From Stentor coeruleus (taxonomy: Eukaryota; Ciliophora; Heterotrichea; Heterotrichida; Stentoridae): 28,348 nucleotides of DNA. This document shows positions 1-9,521 of the stretch, in pieces. Every line of letters starts with the position of its first letter. Position 1 is the first letter of the stretch. The notes under the pieces were generated by a model. That model ran no database searches. It was given only the letters and a program-made list of their open reading frames with translations, and was not told the DNA's origin. The DNA is taken from positions 1 to 28,348 of the forward strand of contig MPUH01000956.1 in NCBI GenBank assembly GCA_001970955.1. Reading direction: 5' to 3'. Both the position numbers and the translations under genes were made by a program.

Positions 1-908
1 GTTTATAGTTTAATGTGATTGAATGTAAGATATTTTAAAGCACCTGGATACATCAAAAATAAGCACCCATATTGCATGAGGTTTTGATTGTGTGGAAGAA
101 ATTAAGAAATAGATTATGATATAAAAGATATCTGAGTCAATAGAATTTAGGTTGTTCCTAGTAATATACTGTTTTTTTACTTATAGCAAACTCGTTTTTG
201 TTGCTGTGAGAGACAAGATAGATTATAAAGGAGTATTCAAAAATGTAAGATAAATGGCTTAAAATTGCAGAGATTATTTGAAAAAGCATAAAAAGTATAA
301 AATACAAGCGAGGATTTTTTTTGTATAGCTAATTTATTATAGTCAATTTTTTTTATGTTTATAAGTAACATGATATTTATAGCATAAAATATGATTTTTA
401 AAAGATTTGCATAGGATTAGCTTTAAGACTATATTATAAATGATAAAAACTTAAAACAGAATTGTGGATCATTTATCATATTATAGATTATATTTGTAAA
501 TGATATGTTGTCATATATAATCATAACATGTAAAAAATATAATACGAATATAACAAGTTCATAATTAGTTTCTTATCTTATCATATTAAAGCCCATATGC
601 CTAATCCAACATCTTAAAATGCCCTTTATAAACATTTTTCAATATTTTTTTTGAATCCTTAGATAAAAGCAGGCAATTCTTCTTCTCGACTATTAGCAAA
701 ATATTTTTTTTGTGAATAAAAATATCTATTCTCACAGCCAAAGTGAATTTCCGATTTGATTCACATTTCTTAACATATACTAAAACCATACAACACCAAA
801 TAAAAAATTTATTATCCCAACACATAAACTCATCCCATCCCTTAAACTAAATTAACATTAAAATTAACGATTTTCACATAATAACTCCACATATTAAACG
901 TCAAATAT
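1..908. other. Stretch without a convincing gene
   Basis: AT-rich sequence with long T runs. The first 550 bases are poor in C on the + strand; bases 600-905 are richer in C and A. The only notable open frame is 74 codons at 601-825 on the minus strand. It shows no recognisable domain and no 15-nt intron linking it to anything else, so I do not call it. The right part is the 3' flank of the minus-strand gene ending at 909. Confidence 0.6.
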
Positions 909-2307
909 TCAATTATCATGACTTCTAGTCAGTTCACGATACTGATGACTTGAACTAGGACGTGTTTTCATAAGCTTCCTATGTTTTTTTTTAACTTCCA
1001 TAGTATTATAAGTCATTTCAAAAGGTGTACAACTAGTTTCTCTCAAATAATCCGGTCTAGTTACCTTTAAATTATTCACCTTATTAGATATTTCTTTAAG
1101 GCTCATAATATCAGACTGAAGCTTTTGATCTGTTAAAATCCTCGCATTTTCTTCAGCTCTTATTCTAGACTCAATCATAAAAAGTCTTGCTTCCGTAACA
1201 TTCATACCTTTCATTCCATCACTTTTATCAGGTAACCATTCAAGTTTCGATTTGATTTTTGAAAAATTCTCATCAATATGTGATGAGATTTGATTATTTA
1301 CCCAAGTTTCAATATTTNGATTTGATTTTTGAAAAATTCTCATCAATATGTGATGAGATTTGATTATTTACCCAAGTTTCAATATTTTTTTTTGAAGAAT
1401 CTAGGTCCATTTTAAGATTATGTTCAATAACTCTAAGATTTCCTTTATATGAATATTCGAACTCTTCAATTTTCTCATCAAGTTCTTGTATTTTTGCTAA
1501 AAGTGGGCTTATGAAATTCGCTTCAGATGTTTTTCTTTGCCTAGGGAGTGTTGAAGAGTCTATTTCCCGTCCTGAGACAGGTTTTGATAATACTTCAATA
1601 ACATTGCTTAATGTGTTTATAGATTCATTAGCTGATTCAATTTTATTATTATTATCATCAATTTGATTTATAATCTTATTTAAATTCTCTGTATGATTAT
1701 TCACAAGTACTTCATGTTTAGATATATAGTTTTTATATTCATAGCTTTGGCATTCAAGTTTTTTTATATCTTTTTCATGATATTCTAACTCATTTTTTAA
1801 CTCAGCACATAAAATAGTAAATTTCTTATTCTCATCACATAAAGTATTTTCTATATATTTATAAATTTTGTCTATATGATTATCAATTAATTCATCAGTA
1901 TCAAGTTGTTGCTTTTCAACTTTTGTATTTATGTCACGGATTTCTTTTCGAAATTCTCCATAATGAGAATTTTCTTTATTTCTTAGATCGTTAATAACTT
2001 CATTCATATATTTAAGTCTTTTTTCTGATGTAAAGATATTTTCTTCAGTTTTCCTATAGAGATCCTCTATATCTTTGCTTATCCTTGATTGAAAAGATTT
2101 AGAGTTTCCTGATTGTTCTTGAAGCGTCGAGTCGATTCGAGTTGTTTTTACTTGGAATTTTATAAGTAAATCAGAAAGTGAAGTTTTCATATCATCAATA
2201 TCACTTGTATTTTTCGCAGTCTTTTCAACTAATAAATTTACAGCTTGGACTATACAAGTTGGGATATTAGACCAAGTATTAGTGCATATTACATCTAAAC
2301 CTTTCAT
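909..2307 (-). CDS. Coiled-coil protein of unknown function, split by an assembly duplication
   Basis: Two overlapping minus-strand frames (1309-2307 and 909-1346) are one gene. A 69-nt sequence is present twice around the N at 1318, with a 70-nt period, which is not a multiple of 3 and so breaks the frame. With one copy removed, the reading frame runs from the ATG at 2307 to the TGA at 909 and encodes about 442 residues. The protein is rich in Lys, Glu, Asn, Asp and Ile with long heptad-like stretches through most of its length; the last 40 residues are basic and Ser-rich. I see no catalytic motif. A structural or cytoskeletal role is only a guess. The frame continuity across the removed duplicate (NFSKIKSKLEWL) is the main evidence that it is a single intact gene. 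Confidence 0.75.
1249..1387. repeat. 69-nt direct duplication around N at 1318 (assembly join)
   Basis: Bases 1249-1317 are identical to 1319-1387, separated by one N. The period of 70 nt shifts the frame inside a coding region that is otherwise open. This is what an unmerged overlap between two contigs looks like. Confidence 0.9.
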
Positions 2308-2470
2308 TTATTAGTTTTTATATCATAAAAGTATTTAAATTTTATATTATAACTTAGAAGTAGATTTTGTTATCTGGTTATAATAGTTGTATGTATCATA
2401 GAATTTTAATATAATAAAAAAAAATCTTATTAACTAATTTTTATGAATCTTGTAAATATCTTTTATGAGA

Positions 2471-3159
2471 ATGGTAGTCATATTAGAATCACTTATAATA
2501 AAACAAGGGAAAGTCCTTCTTGCCCGACAGTTTGTTGAAATAAACTTTAGTAGCCTTGAAGGTTTTCTTAGCGATTTTATTAAACAAATTGGCACAAATC
2601 AGCAATATACTTAATCATGAAAATACTAGATTTTTTTCCAAACATAAACGATAATTATTTTATTCTTATAACATCAAAAAACCCCAATATCATCGAAGAT
2701 TTAGAGATTTTAAATTGCTTTTATAAAATAGTCAAACTTTTTTATCCTTTTGGCCCTGATGATAATAATGTTTTCAAAATAGTTTTGAATTGATTTTAGC
2801 TTTTGATGATGTTATATCTTTAGGATATAGAGAAAATATAACTTTGTCTCAGATACTGATAAATGTTGAAATTGAAAGTGCTGAAGAAGCTATTTTTAGA
2901 GAGAAACAAAAAGCGCAAATGAAAGAAGTTAAAAATATGCTAAAAAGAGACAGGCTGAAGTGAATAAGAAAAGAGTTATGGAAAAAAAAGGAATAAAGAA
3001 ATTTTTGATGTTGATGAAGTGCAAAGGGAAATTATAAGATTTGTTGTGGTTGAGAAAAAAAAATTTGAAGAAAATACTACTTTTGATACTGAGGATAGTG
3101 CTAAAGTTAAAGGGGGAATGATGGTTTTTTCTAAAGGGAAGAGAGGAATGGATTTTTAG
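2471..3159 (+). pseudogene. COPD: Decayed, truncated coatomer delta subunit (COPI) relic
   Basis: Read across three frames, this stretch spells the N-terminal half of coatomer delta in the right order. From 2471 it gives MVVILESLIIKQGKVLLARQ, then the FVEINFSSLEGFLSDFI region. A frame change near 2612 gives a stretch like the QHTF..T..VR segment, followed by NDNYFILITSKNPNIIEDLE. Another near 2784 gives FELILAFDDVISLGYRENIT and a long charged helix. Further shifts near 2955 and 2985 lead to a GGMMVFSKGKRG segment resembling the linker after the longin-like domain. It ends at TAG 3157-3159. There are about five frame changes in 690 nt, with in-frame stops at 2612 and 2791, and the C-terminal mu-homology half is missing. 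None of the breaks can be repaired by a 15-nt GT...AG intron. The functional gene would act in retrograde Golgi-ER vesicle coats; this copy is almost surely dead. Confidence 0.85.
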
Positions 3160-3247
3160 ATTATTCTATATAAAACTTAGTATAACCCTTTCTTGTAACT
3201 AATATTCAGTTGATAACATATTTAGTAAAATTTATAAAAGAAAAATT

Positions 3248-3319
3248 CCAAAGGCCAGGAATCGAACCTGGATCTCCCATTTTGGAACTCAGAAATCCTA
3301 TCATTAGACTGGTAAATTT
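3248..3319 (-). pseudogene. Degenerate tRNA-Gly-like copy (copy 1)
   Basis: On the minus strand the 3' half is tRNA-like: a perfect T arm CCAGG/TTCGATT/CCTGG containing a consensus B box (GGTTCGATTCC), followed by CCTTTGG as the 3' acceptor strand. The D-arm core GTCTAATGATAGGAT is recognisable. The 5' acceptor strand does not pair (ACCA and flanking T/A instead of CCAAAGG), the A box is changed, and the anticodon stem is broken. A T5 tract at 3241-3245 follows on the same strand. It is a relative of the copy at 3428-3498 and most likely a pseudogene. Confidence 0.7.
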
Positions 3320-3421
3320 AAGATTAAAATATTTCTATCTTATTATTGAAATAACAAAATATCTAATTACCAGTTTTAATCCTGATAATTACTTAAAAAG
3401 CAGAGATTAAATTTTGAAACT

Positions 3422-3426
3422 AAAAA
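3422..3426 (-). terminator. Pol III T5 terminator of the tRNA-like gene
   Basis: Five T residues on the minus strand begin two bases after the end of the acceptor stem (AAAAA on the + strand), the usual RNA polymerase III stop signal. Confidence 0.6.
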
Positions 3427-3427
3427 G

Positions 3428-3498
3428 TCAGAGGCCAGGAATTGAACCTGGATCTCCTGCTTGGATAGTCAGGAATCCTACCATTAGACTACCTCTGA
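3428..3498 (-). tRNA. tRNA-Gly(UCC)-like gene with an enlarged anticodon loop (copy 2)
   Basis: The minus strand folds as a tRNA: acceptor stem TCAGAGG/CCTCTGA (7 bp), D arm GTCT-AATGGTA-GGAT, T arm CCAGG-TTCAATT-CCTGG. The A box (TAGTCTAATGG) and B box (GGTTCAATTCC) fit consensus. The anticodon region CCTGACTATCCAAGCAGG is 18 nt, one longer than normal. It resembles the eukaryotic tRNA-Gly(TCC) arm CCTGC-CTTCCAA-GCAGG with one extra A in the loop and an A:G mismatch closing the stem. The isotype is therefore uncertain: Gly by anticodon arm, with a Glu/Gly-like body. It could be a functional unusual tRNA or a fresh pseudogene. Confidence 0.7.
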
Positions 3499-3536
3499 TT
3501 ATACATACCTATTTTATTTCTCTTATATAATAACGA

Positions 3537-4217
3537 TTATTCATCGAAAATCTTATCTCCATCACTCCTTTTATTCGATTTAAAAAACTTGCTTTTAAGT
3601 GTTGTTATTATTCTTTCCAAATCAACAACACTATTTTTTAAATCATTCATCCTGATTCTACCTTTCATTATANCATCACTCCTTTTATTCGATTTAAAAA
3701 ACTTGCTTTTAAGTGTTGTTATTATTCTTTCCAAATCAACAACACTATTTTTTAAATCATTCATCCTGTTCTCTTGATATCGTAAAAATTCTTCATTTGA
3801 GTCTTTAATTCTTTCCAGTGATTCAATTTCTTGACTCATAAACCCAGAATACTCCTCATACGTTCTAACAACTTTTTCAGGAAATTTAATAATAATATTT
3901 TTTTCTAACTCAATCTCATATTCAACATCTTTAACCCCAACTACTCTTCCACAATGACATAAAGTTTCCCCATTTGATTTTGTTTTACAATTAATAACAT
4001 AACTAAAACTCCATCCTTCTATCCAATACTCACTATGTGTTAATATATTCTTACATTCCTGACATTGAATTATATAAAAAAAATCCTTATTATTTCTTTT
4101 GTGATTCTCTAAAAAGTCAGGATTTTGTAAAAGATTTTCATATGTTTCTAATATATCGTAAGTAATTATTTCTATAATTTCTTTATTGAAGATGCTATTT
4201 TTTTTTATCTTATGCAC
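3537..4217 (-). CDS. Small zinc-ribbon-like protein with C-terminal coiled coil, possibly Mis18/Yippee-like
   Basis: Start ATG at 4217, stop TAA at 3537. As assembled it is 226 codons, but the N at 3673 carries an in-frame 114-nt repeat period; without it the protein is about 188 residues. The middle holds CQEC (residues 52-55), then C77, then CHCG (87-90) followed by RVVG and alternating hydrophobic residues that would form beta strands. Residues 120-180 form a charged helix or coiled coil. Two cysteine pairs in a beta-rich domain followed by a C-terminal helix is the layout of Mis18 proteins, which help load the centromeric histone H3, and of Yippee-type beta-tent domains. The second pair is C-x-C instead of C-x-x-C, so the match is tentative. 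Confidence 0.7.
   Translation of the reverse strand: MHKIKKNSIFNKEIIEIITYDILETYENLLQNPDFLENHKRNNKDFFYIIQCQECKNILTHSEYWIEGWSFSYVINCKTKSNGETLCHCGRVVGVKDVEYEIELEKNIIIKFPEKVVRTYEEYSGFMSQEIESLERIKDSNEEFLRYQENRMNDLKNSVVDLERIITTLKSKFFKSNKRSDXIMKGRIRMNDLKNSVVDLERIITTLKSKFFKSNKRSDGDKIFDE
3560..3768. repeat. 95-nt direct duplication around N at 3673 (assembly join)
   Basis: 3560-3654 equals 3674-3768. Between the first copy and the N there are 18 further bases (3655-3672) that do not match what follows the second copy, so one contig end appears to carry divergent or erroneous sequence. The 114-nt period keeps the frame, so the duplicate is silently added to the protein. Confidence 0.88.
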
Positions 4218-5043
4218 ATTGATTATACAGTTTTTTGTTAATGCAATTGATGAGTTTGTTGTATTTGATGAAATGGGAAAATAAGCTTCAGTGAAGTGAA
4301 TCCCGTCTGAAATTTTGACTCTATGTTTGAAATTACTTGAATCTTTGTTTTTGGATTTTGTCTATGGATATAACTTGGAGTTGTAAAGGAAATAAGATTT
4401 CTTTGTTTTGTATAAGATTAGATATAGCACCGGATGTTAACATTATAAGATAAGATACGCTGGATGTATATGGATTTTTTTGGGTTAGAAATGGAAATTT
4501 TGATTTTTTTATATTTTTTTTTTAGAGATGTGGATGATAATAACTTTGATTTGGTTTTCTGTTAAGAATTATTTTTGAGAAAGTGGGAAAATTGAATATA
4601 TGTTTAACAAATTGTGATTTATTATTTTTTTTAAGTCTTGTGAACCTTTTTGGCTTTTATGTATGACTGATTTTTGTGAAGTTGGAGGTCTGCATCAATG
4701 CTTATTTTATAATCTCAACCAAAAGCAAAGATCATGATATTCTAAATATACCAAATACTGTCTTCCTTCTATAATTTCTTACCTAAAATCAAAATCTTAA
4801 AAAAAATCCTTTTATTCAATTTAAAACCTTATCCTAATCTTATAAACAACTTTTAAAAACATTAAATCACATAAAAATCATCACTAAATCTACTATAAAT
4901 TTATCACCATATAACAATCAAATAAAATTCCTTTATATTACCTAATCTATACAAACACAAAAATATAAATTTAATCATATAATCCTTTAAAACTACTCAC
5001 AACTATTCTTATCATAACCACAATAAAAACTAAATATACACAA
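4218..5043. other. Intergenic stretch with a base-composition switch
   Basis: No supportable gene on either strand. About 4218-4690 is rich in G and T on the + strand, and 4690-5043 is rich in C and A. The left half is the 5' flank of the minus-strand gene ending at 4217; the right half is the 3' flank of the minus-strand gene at 5044. Confidence 0.6.
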
Positions 5044-5547
5044 TCAACTAAACCTAGCAAGATTTCCTCTAAATTTTATATCAGGAAATCTATAATGCTC
5101 TTCTACTTCTTTGCTACATGAATTCGATGATATCAAAGCACTTTTGTTCGGAATATGCATATCTGAAACTTCAGGTTCAAGAAAAATCGGTCTTGTATTT
5201 TTCCATCCTACAGAAATTGGTCTTTCATTAACTTTATTACCCGAAAATATTAATTTTCTTGACTCAAGTAATTGAATTGAACAACTTGCTGGGGTTGTGG
5301 AATTATTTGATTTCGAGTATTTTGGGAGTTTTTTTAAGTTTTTTGACACTGAATTTGATGCCTCGCTTTTTATACCGAGATAAGAATTGATTAAAAGCTT
5401 TTTATGTGGGTTTGAATATGAGATGTTAAGAAAATCTTTTGGATTCTGAACTATTTTAGAAGAATAAGGGATGACTTTTGTGTTGGTTTTTGTAGAATAA
5501 GTTTCAGAGTTGAACTTGTACTTGCTTATTAGGTTGTCAGTAAGCAT
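5044..5547 (-). CDS. Orphan protein, Ser/Asn/Lys-rich
   Basis: The minus-strand frame is open from 5655 to a TGA at 5044. The codon at 5655 is TTG, and a stop lies two codons further upstream. The first in-frame ATG is at 5547, giving about 167 residues, so I use that start. The 36 upstream codons could be coding if an unseen short intron links them to another exon, but no convincing 15-nt intron is visible there. The protein is low in hydrophobic segments and rich in Ser, Asn, Lys and Pro, so probably disordered. No domain was recognised. Its TGA stop is one of two in the window supporting the standard genetic code. Confidence 0.55.
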   Translation of the reverse strand: MLTDNLISKYKFNSETYSTKTNTKVIPYSSKIVQNPKDFLNISYSNPHKKLLINSYLGIKSEASNSVSKNLKKLPKYSKSNNSTTPASCSIQLLESRKLIFSGNKVNERPISVGWKNTRPIFLEPEVSDMHIPNKSALISSNSCSKEVEEHYRFPDIKFRGNLARFS

Positions 5548-5879
5548 TTTAATATTCCATTGATTTAAAATGATATCTTTTTTAGATGTATTTAGATGAA
5601 TTTTGTATGAAGTCCTTGAGTAAACACATATTCTTCTATAAAAATATAATTTCAAGTATTATTTTCCTGTAATAATTTACCTATAACAATAATCAAACCT
5701 ACTTTAAAGAATATACTCAAAAGCTTTTATCTCTAATCTGTTTTTCTAACAACCTCTCCAGTACTTATCCCAATACTTGATCAATAACATTATTTTTATT
5801 GTTCAAGTCTATTTTATTTTCCATCATAACTATTATATACAATTCACATACAGTAAAACCTGTAAAGTGGAGCACCTTC

Positions 5880-8189
5880 TTAAATAACTATAATATTATC
5901 TGCTTCAAATCCTTCTCCCTTAAGAATCTTGATTATTTTACGGTTAAACGCAGGCGGTCCACAAATCCAAGCTAACTTCGCTCCATGCAATGGTAAAATA
6001 TTCCTCCAGAACTCTGACTGCAATTGAAATCCTTTATCTCCAGCTCTAGAATAAAGTTTTAAATATGATGGGAATCTTTTAGCCGTAGCTTCTATAAGTT
6101 CAACAGCAAAACTAGATTCCTCATCTCTAAAACTACAATAAACATGAAGAACAACTTTTGGAAGCCAACCACGCCATACAGAATAAATAATATCAAGAAA
6201 TGGAAGTATTCCTGTACCTGCACCAAATATAAGATAATCATCTTCAATTTCTGAGTTTATAAGTAAACCAGGACCTAATGGGCCTTTTAAATTAACAAAA
6301 CTACCAATTGGCATTTGGGTTAAATGTGTTGTCATTAGTCCATCATTGTAATGTTTAAGATGAAAACGTAGATAGTTTTTATTTGAAGCTATTGGATATT
6401 CCTTTGTAGAATAACCATGAGAACGAACTTCGTTAGCCCATGATGCTAGATTTACAACAACTAAACTATAGTATCTTCTTATAATTTTCCCATTGATTTT
6501 TTCTTTGATTTGAAAATGCTTACCCATCCATTCGTATCCTAAAGGATTAGATTTCATCTGCCATGTTGGTGAAGTAAATTCTAAACAATATGTTGATTTT
6601 GCTATTTTAACTCTATTAACCAAACGCCATTGCATAGATTCAAGAGATTCCCCATCACCGATGTGACTAAAAACTTCAGAAGAATAAGCCATATTTTTGA
6701 TTCTTAGATGTTTAAACATATCTCTTGCACTTTCAGTATGGTAATAAGGTCTTGTATCATCAGGTGATGAACATCCATTTATAAACTTTCCAATATCTTG
6801 TCCGTAAATTTTTTTAAACATAAAAAACCCTCCTGGATGATTGTATTTAAATAAAGATACATCTAGAAGTATATCATCACAAAACACCCATTGTTTTTTA
6901 GAATCTTTTATTTCCCTTAAGACATCAATATGCCGTACACGTTTTTCTCCATCTATAAGCGACCTAATATGATCAGATCTTAACTGCCTATCCCATTTTT
7001 TTTCAATCATCAGATGAAAATAACTACCCCATCTATATCTAATCTCAAAAATAGCAATAAAAACAATAAGTACCCCATAAGCTGGGTATATATAATTAGT
7101 CATTTTATTTTCTTCATCCTTAAGCTTCCAACCATATTTAACATTAATCATAGCAATAATAGGAATAGACCATCCAAGTACTGAATGACACACTCTAGCC
7201 AAAGTATTCATTCTAATACTTTTTTTAAAAACTTGCACATACTTACAAAAAAACCCTAAAAAAACTTGTCCTAAACATAAAGCACATAAAGTAAAAGCTA
7301 ACCTTGAATGATAGTTTAAAGATTTCTCTTGACGAAGTGCATCAAAAGGGTTTTTATTTTTCTTAAAAGCTTCAAAAGCTGAAATCAAAGAGGAAATTGC
7401 AACTGTACATCCAAGAATTGAATGAATTACCCCAGCAAAAGGCCACCATTTGAAATACCTAACAAAGATTATAGCTAGTTGAATAAGCCCAACCCACATA
7501 ACTGACATTAAAATTCCATGGTTTTTGAAAAAATTATCATCGCTACTATTGTCTGGAATCCAAGACGATGTTTCATTAGTTAGCCCAAAGATAATATCCC
7601 CTTCACCTTTAGAGTTATGTTTTTCAAAACCATTATTTGATGCTAAATATCCCCAACTTAAAGGTGTTGCTAAACCTTGGGAAAAATCTCTAAACCTTGA
7701 GTCTGAGCATTTTAATGGCCTTGTGAAATAAGCAATTATTCCTTTACTTGTTATTGTTGATATTTCAGATATTAAAGTTAAACAACCCTTTACTAAATCT
7801 GTTGGTTTAGAGCTGGATGTACTATAGTAATCATTAATTTGAAGTTGACCTCCATTGTTTATAACTATCATCATTTCTGTATGAGACATTCCTTTAACAA
7901 AGTCAATCCCACACCATCCTTGTATGTTATTACACTATATATGTTTTACTTTAAATACAAATGTAATATTGTTTGTGTCGAATCCCCATCCTAAATAATA
8001 ATTGTCATCAATAGTGAAACCTGAAGTTATGTTTGGTAAGATTGAAGATTTATGTGTTTCTTCAATTTCGGTATTTCCTGTAGGTTTTTTAGTCTCGTTG
8101 ATATAAGATTGATAAGAAAACTTATTTGTATTTTCTATAATCCTTGAACTTAATGCGATTGAGATGAAAAAAATTAATTCAACTACCAT
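5880..8189 (-). CDS. DOMON - cytochrome b561 - cytochrome b5 - b5-reductase fusion (transmembrane ferric/redox reductase)
   Basis: Exons 8189-7950 and 7934-5880 on the minus strand, joined across a 15-nt intron; 764 residues. Order: signal peptide (MVVELIFFISIALSS); DOMON domain about 50-200, with WCGIDFVKGMSHTEMM at the splice junction; five membrane segments about 215-385 with the four b561-type histidines near residues 219, 251, 289 and 330; cytochrome b5 domain with HPGG at 446-449 and second heme ligand His near 479 (HTESA); FAD/NAD(P) reductase with RRYYS at 566-570, GPLGPG near 631, GAGTG at 651-655 and CGPP at 738-741; C terminus NIIVI. By family knowledge, electrons would pass from cytosolic NAD(P)H through FAD and b5 heme to the b561 hemes and across the membrane to the lumenal or extracellular DOMON side. 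The physiological acceptor (ferric iron, ascorbyl radical, other) cannot be read from the sequence. All key motifs are intact. Confidence 0.92.
7935..7949 (-). other. 15-nt intron in the DOMON/b561 gene
   Basis: Minus-strand GTAAAACATATATAG, phase 0. Removal joins ...TFVFK to CNNIQGWCG and restores the DOMON domain. Retention puts TAG in frame. Confidence 0.92.
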
Positions 8190-9521
8190 TTATAAATTTA
8201 TATTTGTATTAGAGATATTTTGTTGTTGCGGATGAATAATAATCTAGTTTTGGTTAAAAAATATAAAAAAATTGATATAATAGGGTTTTCTTCCACATTG
8301 AAATTGGAGGATTTTATTGAATGTGGTATTTTATAAAGCATGGTTTTATGTGGGATGAATTTTTATGTGTTTTTATTATGATTGTGGTGGTATAAGATGA
8401 AGATTATTGTAGAAGAATTTTTTTATTTGGATTTATGGGCAAAATTTTGGTTTTGAGAAATGTAATGAGGTTGGTTTGGATGAGGGATTATTGTAAGTAA
8501 ATTCTAGGTTTTTGGGGTGAAAAATAGGAAAATGTGCAGTTTGGATTTTTTCCGCAGACATTTTTACTAATTTTACTCTTTTATGCTAGAATAAATCTAA
8601 AAATTGTATTCATTTAGTTATTTTTCTTCACAAACTGAAACATTAATCAAAACCCCAAAAAGCGACCAATCCTCAAGCATTTACTATCAAGTCAAAATTT
8701 CCATTAAAAACCATTGAAACCCTTATCAAAAAATAATTTAACACAAAACCCCAAGTCTAAGCCAAACATCACAAATTATACTAAAATAATAAATCAGAGC
8801 ATTGCTTTTCTCTATCACTCAACGGTGTATAGCAGACACTAAATCCACTGCTTAAGTTCAAGTTGTTTGATAATTACAGATGGGGCTTCGAATTTATAAA
8901 TTCCAATATGAATAACATTAAAACTCCATATTCTTCTAATCCAAGCCTTTTATTTTTATTTATATCACCGTATTTAAATTCTAAATTATCTATAAACTAA
9001 TAAGTCTTAAAAATGCTCTCAATAGCCTATTTAATAAGTTCTTCCATATAATCGACTCCTAAAATCATACCATTTACTTAGCATATAAACTAAATATACA
9101 CTAAAATAAAAATTTCTACATCAAACATCAAAAATTACTATACTAACTTTATGAACTTTTTTAATATAAAATGTTAATATTCCTGTATTAAAACTTTTCC
9201 TTTGAGTACACCCTTCATTCTTTAATAATGAATAATCTCTTATAAGTTTCTATAATATCACTTTAACCCTGATGATAATTCAATCACTTCTTGTATAAAT
9301 ATTTCAATATAAAATCCGAACATAAACTTGTCTAAGTAGTCAACATAAAACATAATAAAAACCTCAATCTTATTTACAAATCACGAATATCTCAATACAA
9401 ACCATAAAAAAAAATACAAAAAATCATCATTATTTTATCATATAAAAACTACACTATTTTCTTATCACAAAAGTTGAATATTTCATATGCCAAGCATGCA
9501 TTTCATCAAATAAGTTAAAAA
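8190..9521. other. Long divergent intergenic region, no gene recognised
   Basis: It separates the divergent genes at 8189 (-) and 9522 (+). From 8190 to about 8560 the + strand is G/T-rich; from about 8560 to 9520 it is C/A-rich, so each gene has a C/A-rich 5' flank on its own sense strand. A somewhat GC-richer patch at about 8800-8900 stands out but folds into no RNA family I know. No open frame with domain content was seen. Confidence 0.6.

Noticed and set aside
601..825. Minus-strand open frame of 74 codons
   Set aside because: No domain, AT-driven composition, and no intron of the 15-nt type connects it to another exon. It could be a gene remnant, but nothing supports it.
2600..2990. Frame breaks in the coatomer delta relic as tiny introns
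   Set aside because: None of the breaks contains a 15- or 16-nt GT...AG segment that restores the frame; each is a one-base shift.
3210..3410. Plus-strand open frame of 66 codons
   Set aside because: It overlaps the tRNA-like copy on the other strand and its peptide is a translation of that RNA sequence.
5656..5830. Additional 5' exons for the orphan gene at 5044
   Set aside because: A 15-nt GT...AG candidate (GTATATTCTTTAAAG on the minus strand) lacks the A at position 10 and does not join open frames; other candidates have the wrong length.
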